A stretch of DNA of 64,000 bases, from NCBI RefSeq assembly GCF_018139145.2, contig NC_059473.1, positions 61,920,707-61,984,706 on the forward strand. The letters are read 5' to 3'. This document shows positions 11,822 through 24,239 of the stretch, one piece after another. The notes beneath the pieces were generated by a model. It had not been told where the DNA came from. It ran no database searches and saw only the letters and a list, made by a program, of their open reading frames with translations. The stretch's first letter is position 1. The number at the start of each line of letters is the position of its first letter. The position numbers were made by a program, and so were the translations under genes. Source of the DNA: Gymnogyps californianus (lineage: Eukaryota; Chordata; Aves; Accipitriformes; Cathartidae).

Positions 11822-13490
11822 AAAAAAAGTCCAAATACAGAAATCATGGGCACAGAAAAAGAAGATGGTGAGAATGACTGACAGAAGAGATTTACGGAGC
11901 GTCCAGTTCTTGCATTTGCTGAACCCCATTCTACCTGAGGCAGAGAGGGACTGGCTCTGGGATGGCAGACAAAAACCAGTCAGTTCATTTCCTTTCAGGT
12001 GCCAGGAACAGAAGATGGCAAACAAGCCATTCAGGTGATGCTAAAGACGTTTCAGCTAGTGGATGGAGGCTTAAAATCCAAACTCAAAATGTCATCAAAA
12101 GCAGAATGATTTGATTGTGTCTAACCTGAGGAAAGTGTAGGGAGTGTGACTAAAGAAGAAAGAAACTAGCTGAGCTGAATGAAGGGGTCAGTTAAGTGTG
12201 CGCCTTGTAGAGGCATTCCCCCCACTTATTCCTGCAGGAATGGAAAGATAGAAACATACACATCAACTACTTAACTTTTTTTTTTTTTTAAACAGCTTAA
12301 AGCAAATCTTACTGTATGAATGGAAAGAATTTCAATCAATTCCTTTGCACTTCAAGCTCTTGTGACTTTGCTGAGAAGTCCATACTGCATTCCCAAACCT
12401 CCATCTGCCAGGCTCACAGGATAGGGCAGAGATGGTTTCCCTTGGCTCTGCACCACTTCTCAGGAGCTGCAGAAGTTTGGAGAGGGCAGAATCACCAGTA
12501 AGAACAATTTAAAAAAAAAATGCTAATTAGTTTTTTATGACAATATTATTCACCAGCTCCCAGGAGCTGTGTTGGATATTGCAGGAGTCATGTTACAAAT
12601 TCCCAAGTCTTTCAGTGCTTTGCGATGCACTAGGTATGGCTACAAGAAGTTGTCCCTCACCACACACAAAGCAAGGTGGCAATTAGAGAGGTACAGCACC
12701 ATTCCTAATGTCATCCTTTTATTCCTCCTGGAACATAAAGGCTCTAGGGTTCTGCAGTAGAGTTATTTTAGAAAGAAAAATGAGCAGCAGATCTTTCTTT
12801 GGGACCGCTCAAAACAGAGTTAAGCATAATTTCCATAGCCTAAATCACATCCTTATTCTGGTACCCACTGTTCTCCAGAGAAAATTAGAAACTAGGTTAC
12901 ATAGGAGAAACTGTTTGCTGTTCTGTCTTATCTTCTCTAAAAATAATAAATTTGCTCACCTTCAACCTTGTATTACTTCCTACACTGAAAATATATTCCA
13001 TGTGTCAGGACCACATGTGACAGAAAGTAAGAAAGTTTTGCTGAAGGCTTAGTTATCCACTTTAAGTTTATTCACAAAGAGAAAATACTGGCATTTTTTC
13101 CCTCCTAAAGTACCAAAGATCAAATGGAAATAACTAGTCACAGACTTATCTTGGTTTTGTTAATCAGTGCTTCACCTCTTCATACTTCAGTGCCCAGCCT
13201 AGCTTGTTTTTATAATAACTATATGATCACTTGAGAAGATCACTTGTGATAAGATGACAGGACCACAAAATAAAGTCTTCAGGAAGTGATATGGAGGTAA
13301 AAGTATTTGCAAACCAGCTGTGAGAGCAGAGGCTTTATTCTAAAAAGACAGGGGTTAAGAATGGCCAAACTGATTAGAAATATATGAATACAATCCTCTC
13401 AAAAATGCCATTTAAAAAAAGAAAAAAGTTTTGTAGAAATACACTTGTCAATGAAACTTAGGTCCGGGATGAAATTTCTGCTTAAGATAA
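11822..13490. other. gene-empty DNA
   Basis: Only short overlapping open frames occur, such as the 114-codon plus-strand frame at 12708-13052, with no domains. A T-run lies at about 12275-12289. No repeat family is recognised. Confidence 0.45.
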
Positions 13491-13493
13491 CAT

Positions 13494-13545
13494 AGTGTAG
13501 AGCATTCACCTGTGTGTGAGAGCCCTTACTTCAAATCCAACTGAC
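13494..13545 (+). mobile_element. tRNA-headed ancient SINE fragment
   Basis: 'TAGAGCATTCACCTG' followed about 18 bases later by 'ACTTCAAATCCA' has the spacing of pol III A and B boxes. It resembles the tRNA-derived head of old amniote MIR-type SINEs. Only the head is recognisable. The piece is too short and too diverged to be a working tRNA gene. Confidence 0.45.
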
Positions 13546-16184
13546 TTAATGCAGGAATGTAATTCTAGGTTTTGCAGTTCCCAAGCAAGTGTCAAGCTGA
13601 TAAGATACAGACCCCATATTTTATAAGCACTACAGCTAAAGGTATTGCATCTGTATAAAGAAATTATCAGACTGTGGATGAAAAGAGAAGTATACATAGG
13701 CACCATTCAAGTAGGAAAACAGAAGCACGGTTCATCCCACTTCAAATCAGACATTGAAAAGAGACCAGATTCTTAGTTTCCCCCAGTGACTGTAAAGAGC
13801 CTTAGGTCGCTAGTTCAAATAGAGTATGCACTACAGGAAAGTAAATACAGGTGATATCTTCCCACTCTTTAGCTTTACTGTCTGTCGTTTAGATCCAGAT
13901 GAATCTAACCAGATCATTAGAATCCAAGATGAGTCCTGCACGTGGGGTTTTATTCTTTTGGGGGGGAAGAGTTTGAAAAATTAGTAAGTCTCAATTGCAA
14001 TAAGCAATTCCTGTTGCTTAGCATAGGAACAAAAAGCAATATAAGATCTTTATAATTTGGGAAGAACTCAGCTGTTATATTTCAGCCAGCCTTGCTGAAG
14101 CTGAGCAAAGAGGACTGAAGAAATCTGCAGGATTTGAATTAATATTCATTATACAACAGCAGTAAGAGTACACAGGTGCTAGAGACCTGATGACTGAGGA
14201 GACAAACCAGCGATGCCTAAAGCGTATTCAGGTAGCAGAATCCCTCAAAATCAGGTCTAGCTGCAGGCAGGAAAGAAGAGGAACCTGTCTGATTTTTCTC
14301 AGCTAGAGAGAAGGAAATACAGCTTTTGCAACCTCATATATGTGTATCATCCAGATCCTCAGACAGTCCAGACTACCAGACTGATAATGAACTCCTGGTG
14401 AATCCAAGCAGAATATTGTCAGACAAGATAATAAAAATACTTTAAGTCAGTCAGTTGCTGCTAACTTTCTTCCAGAAACACAAAAATAGCTCTTCTTCTT
14501 ACCTGCATTGTGTCTTTGGGAACATGACACAGAGCAGACTTAATAATTGATTTCTTGATATAAAATTTTCAAAGATTTAAAGTGTCTGAAATGGTTTAAA
14601 ACTTGTGTAAGGACAGTCTGAACATCTGGGCATATTTTACATTACGTAATTTCAGGTATGAAGGTGAGGACTTCATACTGGGCTGGTGCACTGCCTTCAC
14701 ATCACTGGTATCTAAGAGTGCTGTTAGTGCGGGGATGTTTTCCAGAACTCATGCATCATACCCAACAGACAAGGGTAAGTTTGCAGAGGGTATGTGTTTG
14801 TGAACAACCACATAAAGAATTGTGCATTTTTATTCTTTTTTTCTGAGGGGAGAGTATTTTTGAACACAGCTTCTTAAAATTAATTCAACAGTTGCTAAAC
14901 AAGATTAATAATACATTTCTTGTATGATTAATTTATTTTCGTAATATTTAACTAGAAAAAAACAAAACAAAAAAAAAAAAGGAATTTTTTTTGGCATCAC
15001 ACACTCACAGATTTCCTGGAACAAGTGGAAATTACAAAGACAAAAATGCCATGTTTAACATATTCCAAAGACAGTCTACAGTTGCTTACTATTTTAAGAG
15101 ATGCATTCCCAAGATGAGCCTTTATTTTTTTTGTTAAGCAACAGAAAGTTTCAAGCAATTATTATTTTCATGGCCTTCAACTTTGGGGGCTTATGTACCC
15201 TAGGAGATTAGGACAGTGGCCGTGACCTAATTAACTCATTTTATAAAATCTGTCATTCATTCAAGACTTCAGTCATCTTTCTCCAATTAAGAGTTTCAAT
15301 AAGATTTGTTTACATAATTTGATCAAAAAAAAAAAGTATTCTACAATTCCAAATTTCACTTAACTACAGAAGTCTTGCAGAAATATTGAAATAGAAAGGA
15401 GACTAAGCCATATTAAAAAAAAAAAAAAGCCAAAGAAAAAATAAAGAAAACCAAAATAAGATCATAGTGTCTGCCAGGAAGTCCTACCCAAGCTTTACAG
15501 GCAGTACACAGCTGAAGCAAAAACCCAAATCCATTACTTTGGCTCAGATTTATTTCTACAAGAACATATTTGAGCATGAAAACCAGAGAAGATTGGTTCA
15601 AGACTAGAATCCTTCCTAGAAACATTTGGCTCTATCATTAGGATAAATCTTTTCCAAATAGTGGACTTCTAATATTAGTCTTTCTCTAATTTTCAAGGTT
15701 TAATTCTTTGCCTTATGTAAAGAAGCTAATATACTCTCAAGTAGATCTATAATTTCCTAGAATTGATTGACAAAAGGACTTTCATTTAAAAAAAAAAGTA
15801 AATATGGACACTGGTGGACTTGAGACTGTGTAAAGTAAATTTGTAACCTTGGCATTACTGTAGAACATCAATGTTAGTAGTAACACAATGTCTTACAACT
15901 CTGGAAAGTAATCTGTCATTTTCGGGACATATGGAAACCTCAGTCAATATTGCACAATCAAAAATCAGTAGTGCTCATCCCTCTGGGACAATAGTGGATC
16001 TACTTTTTCAGCTCTACAAAGGCTGGAAGATCTGAATGCCATGCCTGCAAGTAAGCCACTAGCAGAAAGAATCAAACATACGATTTCTGTGTGGGTTTGA
16101 GCCTTTATAATTTAAGAGGAAACATCTGTATTGCCTAGCTGCCAATATAGGAGGAAGACACATCAACAGCCTGAGTGGAAGCAC

Positions 16185-16210
16185 AGCTTACACTTATAGA
16201 AGTGTAAGCT
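16185..16210. repeat. perfect inverted repeat, 11-bp arms, 4-base loop
   Basis: AGCTTACACTT at 16185-16195 is the exact complement of AAGTGTAAGCT at 16200-16210, with loop ATAG. The stem is too short for a microRNA precursor and lacks the T-run of a simple pol III terminator. Confidence 0.85.
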
Positions 16211-17164
16211 TACAAACAGCTTGTAGAATTTCCATTCCTTTTTTATTCAAATAGAGACAAATATTGAGTATATGAAGATATTTAAATTTAAAGCAAAAGT
16301 AAGACAAATAGACACATGTAAGTAATGATGTATGTTCCAAGATGGTTACAAGGAATAGTACGTATCTCCAGTAAACAGAAGATAGCAGTGCTCACTATGC
16401 TAGTTAGGAAGGCTGAAAAACTTGACAGTTCAGAATACATACATTGCAAGCAATTGCATTTCAGTTATGCTGCACATGTGTGGGCAGTGGTGGATTTGCA
16501 ACCTTTGCCCTTCAGGAACTATGAAACCGTTGATGGTGGACTCTTGTAGTGTGGAGAAAATATACATCTGCAAAAGTATAGAAACAAGAAAGAAACTAAA
16601 GCAGAAGTGTAAAGTCTGGAAACACAAACACACAGAATCTTGGAAAGAAGGGAAGGAGGGAAGATGGTAAAGTGCTTTAATGATCCCAAACTTGTCATGA
16701 AAGGAACAATGTGATACTACTGATAAATGCTGCTGACCTTCATGGAGTGCGTTTGTGCTTTTTGGCCCATGCATCCTGACGGTTTGCTGAAGAATCATTT
16801 ACTGTAGTGTAAGTTATGGACATCATTGTGTTGGTGCTACACCAGGTGAGATACACTTGTACTATGCCATAGCTTACTCACATGCTAATTTGAAAAGTCA
16901 ATAAAATTAACAAAGAAACAGCATCTTTTCAGCTGGCCAGGATTAAAATGCTGAGGACTATGCTGAGAGGTAACCAACGAACAGGAAGAAATGTACTTGT
17001 GAATTTTATTAGCTCATTTTCTAGAGACAAGGAATCCCCGGAAGACAAGTCAGCCTATGAACAGAATAGACAGCAAATGCCAGAAAAGATGGGCGCCATA
17101 CAAATATATATTACATTATGCATCCTTTCCCGAACAGGGAAAGAGTAAACAGCATCTCTATTCA

Positions 17165-17190
17165 GAAGTGGGCCTCCCAGAGCCCACTTC
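17165..17190. repeat. perfect inverted repeat, 9-bp arms
   Basis: GAAGTGGGC (17165-17173) and GCCCACTTC (17182-17190) are exact complements around an 8-base loop. A second small hairpin, CTTTCCC/GGGAAAG at 17125-17143, lies just upstream. No function is evident. Confidence 0.8.
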
Positions 17191-17589
17191 CATTAACATG
17201 CAGAGCAGTCTGATCCCAGAAAATTCAGAGTAACTCAGGACAAAAATGAATGATACAGCTTGCCCCTCACCTTTACCACATTAATTTCTCTCAGCCCTTT
17301 TATGGCAGATAGTCTGAGGTGGGTTTTTTTCAGTTTATTTGGAGCATACATGTATATTTTTCCCTAAACAGTATAGGATAGGATATTTTCTTGCTTACTA
17401 GTCAGATCTGACAGTTTCTGTCATTCCTTTTTCCTCACTGTATTTGTCTGCCTTCTTATCCCTCCACCTCACAGACGTAGCCAAGCTGAAGTCAAGCCAG
17501 CTTTCATGTTTGTTCCCAAAGGGTTCAGTCTTCTTCATTTTACCCAAATTCAGATTAGTCCAGTCTCTATTCCCTCTCCAGCACAGAAT

Positions 17590-17617
17590 GGGGGGGTGGG
17601 GGGGGTGGGGGGGGGGG
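17590..17617 (+). repeat. G-run tract, potential G-quadruplex
   Basis: There are 28 bases of G broken by two single T's, giving runs of 7, 8 and 11 G. Such runs can fold into G-quadruplexes with many alternative registers. The tract is isolated in AT-rich DNA, with 'GATTTAATTTAAAT' straight after it. Confidence 0.9.
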
Positions 17618-18524
17618 ATTTAATTTAAATATTCACTCTCTATATTGCACAGAATGGATAAAAGGGGATGGAATTTAAGAAACAGGATCTATAACCTGTC
17701 CCCCTTCTCCACCACATGACTAGTTATTTTCCTAATTTGTCAGAATAAAGAGGGAATTTAATGATACAATTCTTATTAAACCAAATTGCATTAAAACAAC
17801 AGGTACCCTCCTTGAAAGTTATGAAATTAGACTAGACAACATTAAATTTAAATTCCTGACAGAGTTGATTTTTTTGTGCTAGATCATGCTGGCACAGTCT
17901 GTATTTTCTCCATGCCTTCTAATGAGAGATAGCTATTTCTCTTGTGGAAGAAAAAGTGTTTTGATAACAGGTGAATCTGTTAAAAATACACTCCTTTAAA
18001 CAAAGCAGTAAATAAAAACTGCACTCTTCTTCTCTGAGGTTGGTTGGGTTTTTTTCACACCTTTTCAGCTGAATAGGAGCAGGGAATGTAAATATTGTCT
18101 GCTGTGTTTTTTCTCCAGATACAGATATCCACAAGTTCAGACACTGGAAGAGATGTCATGTGGCCATTCCAGCTCATGTCATTATACTATAAATAGATAT
18201 CCACAGGCATAGGAAGGAACCTTGTTGTTCTGCTGTTCACAATGATGACTGACTGTACTAATGTTTTCCCTTTTGGTAATATAATCTTAGTTAATGACTG
18301 CTTCCCTCAGTACTCTATTTTTGGAAAGGATATTTAATTATATGACTGGTTTATCATTTCTTATATTAATTACATCTAGAGGTCATGTGCTAGCACTTTT
18401 AATATTTAATGTTTTGAAAATAAATTAAAATACATAATTTCAGGATAACTAATTTCCAGATATTACAAAAGGATTACAGAAACAATTATGTTCTATATTG
18501 TAAGTCTACATGACTCAAATGATG

Positions 18525-18585
18525 GCTAAATGGAGGCTGGGTCTTTCCACTTTAGGATACCAGTTCAAATCCATCTGGTTTACTA
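18525..18585 (+). mobile_element. possible tRNA-headed SINE fragment
   Basis: 'CAGTTCAAATCCATCTGG' resembles a pol III B box in an old tRNA-derived SINE head, and 'GATGGCTAAATGGAGG' sits where an A-box region would be. The match is weak. It adjoins the palindromic repeat at 18654, as old amniote repeats often cluster. Confidence 0.3.
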
Positions 18586-18653
18586 GAGACAGAAAGCCAG
18601 TATCAAATATGTATGGTTGAGTAATTTGCTGGAACAATGAAACTGATTTAGGC

Positions 18654-18840
18654 TGGGATTTTCAAGGCATTCCAGAAGTACCTAATCTCCTTAGGTACCT
18701 TTGAAAATCCTAGTCTCGGCTCTTTTTTCACTTCACAGTCATTCACAAAGTGTAAAATCCTCGCTCCATTAAAATCAATGGGAATTCTGCCCTTGACTTC
18801 AGCAAGGCCAGAATGCAAACTATTCAGGCCAAGTCTTACT
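18654..18840. repeat. ancient palindromic amniote repeat
   Basis: 'GGATTTTCAA' (18656-18665) pairs with 'TTGAAAATCC' (18701-18710), and inside it GTACCTAA (18678-18685) pairs with TTAGGTAC (18691-18698), giving a long imperfect hairpin. The next part contains 'AAAATCAATGGGAATTCTG', 'CCCTTGACTTCAGCAAGG' and 'AGGCCAAGTCTTAC'. Such palindromic '...TTTGAAAATC...' and '...TCAATGGGA...' phrases are typical of old, MITE-like or SINE-like repeats shared with reptiles. The exact family is not determined. Confidence 0.5.
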
Positions 18841-19229
18841 TTGTTCATTTCTTTTTTACAACAGCCAGTTTCCAAGGAGGGGACTGACTGTGTCTGAAGT
18901 GCTGTTTCCAAACTCTTCAGGAATTTTTTATTGCATCCCAACTTACATATTATTACTTACTTTACAGCAGGGGAATGGTGGGAGGCAACCTTAGCAAGAA
19001 AAGGCTGAAAACAAGAGAATGATCTGCGTATGAATAAAGCTGTTTGGATACATCCATTTGTCGAAAGACATTCTCCAAACTATTAGTCACACTGTGATAG
19101 ATTTTAGAAATCCCAGCACTGCTCAGGGTCCTAAATTCTGGCAATGCCTGTAATGAAAGTCACAGCCCAATAGGATTTGTAATTAAGCTAGTTAGTTAGA
19201 AAAGACAGGTGAAAGCTGAACATCATCAC

Positions 19230-19340
19230 TCCTTTTTGCAGATGGAGAGCTAAGGCACAAAAATCTGAAATGGCTTTTCAGACATCATATAATAAGAAAG
19301 CAACCAATCCCAGAGCTGCATTAAGTCTTCAAAATCCTCA
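19230..19340 (+). mobile_element. MIR-like SINE fragment
   Basis: 'TTTGCAGATGGAGAGCTAAGG', 'CACAAAAATCTGAAATGGC' and '...CCCAGAGCTGCAT' follow, in order, the MIR right half ('cagatgggaaactgaggcac ... cagagctggga'). It is diverged, as expected for a very old insertion, and non-coding. Confidence 0.6.
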
Positions 19341-19536
19341 TGAAGTATAGCCATTTAACCTATCTGTCTATAGTCATATTTTCATTCAAATACTCGCATG
19401 CTAAAATATTAAAATTTTCAAATAATACATCTGAGCATAAGAAGAACATCAAAACAAATCATTCTCAGAGTTTAAACAAATTTTTTTGATTCTGTTTTAA
19501 TTCATCTCTCCTGAGCACAAAGAGCTTAGCAGGATC

Positions 19537-20400
19537 CTGCTGATGACACCAAACTGGCTGGTGAGGTGAATACGTCAGAAGCGACAATCATCTTACAGAG
19601 AGAACCAGAGAGGCTGGAAGAGTGGCTACCAAGAACAGTATGAAGTTTAACAAAGTGCAAAGTCCTGCACCTGGGTCGGAATAACTGAAGAGCCCAGTAA
19701 GGGCTAGGATCTATGTGGCTGGGGAACAGCCTTGCTGAAAGGGACCTGGTGGTCCTGGTGGACAACAAGCTGAACACGAGTCAGCAGTGTGCTGCTGCAG
19801 CAACAAAGGCAAATCGGATCCTGGGCTGCATCCACAGGAACGTTACAAGCAGAGGTAGAGATGTGATCATCCCACTCTACTCAGCACCTGTCAGGCCACA
19901 CCTGGAGCATTGTGTCCATTTCTGGTCCCCGCAATTCAAGAAAGACATGGACAGACTGGAGAGGAGCCAAAGGACAGTGACAAAAATGTTCAAAGGGCTG
20001 GAGAACCTGTCCTGTGAGGAAAGACTGAAGGAGTTAGGTCTTTTCTCCCTGGAAAAGAGAAGGCTCAGGGGGGACTTCATTACAGTATTCCAGTACTCAA
20101 AGGGCTGCTTCAAAGAGGAGAGAGGCACTCTCTGCACAAGAAGCCACATAGAGAAGACAAGGGAGTGCATTGGGATTGCTCTCACCTTGAAGTAAGAAAT
20201 AAATTTTTTATAGTAAGAACAACCATTCACTGGAACAACCTCCCCAGGGATGTGGTAGAGTCCCCATTGTTAAAGGTTTTCAAGATGTGATTGGACAGGG
20301 TGCTAGATAATCTCACCTAGGCTGCTTTTCCCACGAAAGCTCACACCGGATAATCTTTTGAGGTCCCTTCCAACCTGGGCTATTCTATGATTGTATGATA
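19537..20400 (+). mobile_element. CR1 LINE, 5'-truncated 3' end
   Basis: This is a roughly 860-bp 3' end of a chicken-repeat-1 retrotransposon. It begins at 'CTGCTGATGACACCAAACTGG' within the reverse-transcriptase frame and ends in the family's short 3' tail repeat ('TATTCTATGATTGTATGATA'). The final 3' UTR phrase 'AGGTCCCTTCCAACCTGGGC' is clear. Truncation at the 5' side is the rule for CR1. The element is moderately diverged with several indels. It is the youngest-looking LINE in the window and a strong sign of an avian or other sauropsid genome. Confidence 0.95.
19713..20195 (+). pseudogene. CR1 ORF2 fragment, C-terminal reverse transcriptase
   Basis: This 160-codon open piece belongs to the CR1 ORF2 polyprotein (endonuclease plus reverse transcriptase), which copies CR1 RNA into DNA at a nicked target. 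Only the region after the catalytic palm is present. It shows the CR1 hallmarks [10 protein letters not shown] near the start, then '[11 protein letters not shown]', '[18 protein letters not shown]', and '[19 protein letters not shown]' near residue 110-130. Upstream sequence (19537-19712) continues the same protein in other frames with stops. After residue ~140 a frameshift moves the true C-terminus to another frame, where 'FTGTTCNNLPRDVVESP'-like coding can be discerned around 20225-20265. It has no endonuclease or YxDD motif, so it is inactive. The ATG at 19713 is only the first methionine after a stop. Confidence 0.9.
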
Positions 20401-23400
20401 AGTTAGTAAATCACAGATATCAGGAATTGGTAGTGCCGAGATAATTGTCAAGGATTCTAATATTTATATATCTGAATATAATTCAATATTTAAAGATTTT
20501 AAGACTAAAACCAACTTCTTCAGTATGTCCCAGCTCTTCTGATTTGCACTGAGATAATTTGAAAGTGTTATTTGTCATCCCCCTAGCCTCTTCACACTTA
20601 CTCACCCATTTGTAATGCTTTTAGGAGGTGCACTGGCAAACTGTTACACTCCTGGCCTTGCAGGAGATGATCATATCCCCAAACCCCCATACTTTGTTCT
20701 GTTCTTGGCAATGGCAAGCAATTTCACTCCAGCCACTTGCAACCCACTCACTTCTCTGCAGGGCACGATTATATTTTCTGCTCATCCTGCTGCAACATGG
20801 AAACAAGGAAACAACTGTAAAGCCAAAAAAAGAAAAGGTGATTTGATTCAGGCAGAAAGAAACTCCCCAGCAACATCTGGCCAGCTCCCTCCTCCATCCT
20901 GGTGTGTCTCTATCCAAGTTCATTATACACGCAGTGTTTTCCAGTCCTTGAACTTTTCAGTTGAGGACCAGATTGGACTGCTTATTTTGTGACAGCAGGC
21001 AGTGAATGCCCATGCTGAAGCAACAAGCTAGGCAAATGTTTTGAAGTATAAAAAGACTGTGTGTGAGGGAATAAGAAGGGATAGTGTAAGAGCACAGGTG
21101 AGAAGATAATTGCAGCTTCTCCACTGAGGCCTCTAAAAGGAAGATGGAGACTTTTGCAAAGACAAACCCTGTCTTGGAATTTCCAGAGACTTCGTTTTGC
21201 TTTCTGGGAGAGAAAGTGGTTCAGTCACCAGAATAGACCTCAGACACTGGTAACTATTTTGCTAGAATTAGTTGCAACCCAGAAAGTTTACCAGAATCAG
21301 ACTTTTACATCCATTTCCCACAACAAAGCCAGATGAATTACCACTGTTGAGAGGGAAAACATTTACTGATACAAACAAACTAGGACCACAGTATGTGAGG
21401 TGAGCCGATCATGTAATTTTTCCTGCTAGCCTGACAACTTCACATACTTTCTTAGATTGAAATGCTCTTTTGCAAACACCTGTCTACAAAGAATTGACCA
21501 CAGCAGTGATTTGTCAGAGGTAGTCAATATAGGATAAGGAGAAATCCACTCTGACTTCTTGCGTTGCGGCAATAAGATTGTTAGATTTCCAGTGAGTAGT
21601 GAGTCATCCATTTTCTGGCTGAAATCAAATCTAGTGAATGCAAGTCTTTTGTCTTCGGCAGACTGTGACGAACTTTGACCTGCTTGCAGTGACTGATTTT
21701 TATTCCACAGTCAAAATGGTTAAGAGCTAGTTCTTTGGAGTCACAGAGTTTGTTCTGCAGCTCTCTACAACGAAAACCATTTCTTGGAATACTTTTTCTG
21801 TCTTTAGGAGTACCTTATATAAGGATTCTTGCATGGAAAGAAGGCTCTGAACTCTGTCTACCCATGAATGGTTCACCAGGCAGGAGTGAACATCTATTTC
21901 ATTTAGCATGCTGTGTTGTCCAAGACCCTAACACAACAGTCCCTTGACTATGTTGATCTTTGGTGTATCGAGCACCAGATATTTTTGTGGCTCATGAACT
22001 AATTACTCAGTATGTAGTGCGGAAATGCAAAGGGAAAAATGAATCCAGGAAAGTGTTACCTGGAAGCAGTAGGTGAGATTTGGGCTGAAAACTTTAAGAT
22101 AATACAGAAATCTGTTTTAATTCTGGATGTAGAGTCAGAGGGAAATACTGCTGACACCATCTGGCCTTCAACACTCAAATTCGATGAATAAAGCATTGTG
22201 TTAAATTCCTACCTCATTAAATCAGCTGTTTAGCTCTGTTGTGTTCTGCTACTGCAGCTCTGATCTGCATTTACAGTGTTGCCTGTAATACCTTGTAAGG
22301 CAAACAAAATGCCTGAACTATGAGGTATAATGTAATGCAAAAGTCGGGCCAGCTACATTCTTGTCTAGTTAAGTACATTTTTACATTCTTCATTGAATAC
22401 TTGTTGAGCAGTATATTTTTTTAATGTAGTGTTGGGGTTGTGAGGCACAATCAGCTTTCCCAAAAATTCAGAACAACAGTCAAAATATCTCTGCAGTTTC
22501 ACAAGAAAAATTTCCTTGTCAGCACCATTCAGGAGCCGTTAACCATAGGAGCATGGAAAAAAGTCTAATAATAGGGCTATATCTTTGAAACAGAAAGTTG
22601 CTTTTGAAAGGCCTTAGATTGGCATCACTGCAGATTTTGACGGATGATTAAGACAAATACCATCTGGACAAGCAACAGCAAAGTGCCCCCAATATGCTCT
22701 TGTCTATCAGTCCTGGCCCTTAAACACCAGCTGTAAGTGACTGTCAAGATAGGATGGGTTCTGTCACAGGCCCATTTATTCCCCTTTAAAAGGACAGGAT
22801 GCTTGGCAGTGACTAGGTTCTCCAGAAAAAAATGTTAAAAGAACTGTTCTTTTCTCAAACTTTTCCTTTAAATGTGTCTCCTGATTCCTGCAATGAACTT
22901 GGTTAACTAAGCAGCTGGGATATTGTGTGCACTGCTTATTATACTGATCACTAACATTTCAGACCTCATTGTGGAGATCTAAGTTTTGTACCTCATCTTA
23001 CACTTTGAATTTAAATATAGCAGGGTAGTTTTGTTCTGGTTTTGCAGTGCATGGCAAAATAGTGGGGCATCAGTGTGCAGAAAGAAATGAACAAGAGCAC
23101 ATGAATAACATCATTTTATACAAACTACCAAAACACTAAGTCCATTGCACTGTTCGTATAAAATACTCCAAAAAGTGATGACAGGAACAGTTCTGTTCTC
23201 TCCTAAATATTGATTTTTCTGTGTTTGCAGAATTTTGCCTAAAGCCTTTGGTTTACAATAGAGTGTTAGGAAACAAAAGACAGTTTGAAGAGTGTAACAC
23301 AGAGGGGAAAAAGGATAAACTTTCTAGTGGGTCCCTCTAAAACATTCATTGTATGTCCTTCTATCGCTGTGGAAAGGAAACTGGATTCAGTGACCCAGCT

Positions 23401-24020
23401 GATCCTGCCAGTACTTTGTCACTGCTTCCAGAATTTAGAGTCATTACATAGATATGAAGGTCTGTGTACACTCAGGAATGCCCTTCGGACACCAATGTCA
23501 CAATTAAAAGGACAGCGGGTGTTACTTTTTCTGCTTTTTTTGTATTTCACTGCCCTTCCAGTTATTGCTAAATCAGAATTGTCAGGCTGATTTTTATTCA
23601 TGGAGCTCATATAGATCATCTTCTTGGCTCTGAAATACAGCAGATTTTATCACTAGTTATTTCCTAAAATATCTTCAGCCTCTTTCTCAATCAAGTGATA
23701 CAAATAGAATACAATGCAAAATAGAAGCACACTTACTAGAAGTTTTTCAAGAGGTGCTGCCTCTTTCTTTGGTTATTAAAGAGCATTTTTGTTTGCTTGC
23801 AAAAGCAAAGGAATACATTTTCCAGTCCCTTGACACTGCTCTGCAAGTGTATGTGCCTGATATGAATTCTCTCACAAGCCAGTGGGAAAAATTTTTGTTG
23901 GTGCCCATTGTGAAAAGATTGGCAGCACATCAGTGTTTATATCCCATTATGGGTCTCTTGAGCTGCTTATCTTTCTCAAGTGCTAGCACTCATCTTAGGC
24001 AAATCCTACATCCTGCCACA
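20401..24020. other. gene-empty DNA
   Basis: No repeat family or exon is recognised. Open frames up to 125 codons (20615-20992 plus strand) and 101 codons (23285-23590 plus strand) have no domain and no conserved-looking context. Confidence 0.45.
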
Positions 24021-24027
24021 AACCTAC

Positions 24028-24075
24028 TGTCTAACTTGGGTCAAGTCACTTGGGGCCAGATCTAGGCACAGTGTG
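24028..24075 (+). mobile_element. MIR/CORE-like SINE fragment
   Basis: 'AACTTGGGTCAAGTCACTTGG' matches the MIR core phrase ('accttgggcaagtcactt'). It is followed by 'GGCCAGATCTAGGCAC', a phrase common in sauropsid relatives of that element. Short and old. Confidence 0.5.
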
Positions 24076-24109
24076 GCAATGCTGAGTACAATGGTCATGC
24101 TATATGGTT

Positions 24110-24230
24110 ATGTTTAATCCAGTATCCTCTCTCTGACTACTGCTACTAGGAGAGTGAGGTGCAAAATCCTACGGTGTAAGTGGGATTTACCTTTCTTTGC
24201 CACCTCCCCCTGGTAATAGGAATGGTGTCA
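24110..24230 (+). mobile_element. possible ancient LINE/SINE relic
   Basis: 'TTAATCCAGTATCCTCTCTCTGAC' followed by 'GAGGTGCAAAATCC' and 'CCCCCTGGTAATAGG' resembles an old reptile/bird repeat in which 'agcccagtatcctgtctctgacagtggcca' is a landmark. The identification is tentative. Confidence 0.35.
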
Positions 24231-24239
24231 GAAGCCAAG

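Larger units (their letters stand above)
13550..18520. other. gene-empty DNA with small inverted repeats
   Basis: No supported exon is seen. Contents worth marking are an A-rich run at about 14956-14981, a perfect 11-bp-arm hairpin at 16185-16210, two short hairpins at 17125-17143 and 17165-17190, and a G-run tract at 17590-17617. Confidence 0.5.

Noticed and set aside
13494..13545. tRNA gene
   Set aside because: Only A- and B-box-like phrases are present. No cloverleaf can be folded, and the text fits an old SINE head better.
16185..16210. microRNA precursor
   Set aside because: Arms of 11 bp with a 4-base loop are far too short for a precursor hairpin, and the flanks do not extend the pairing.
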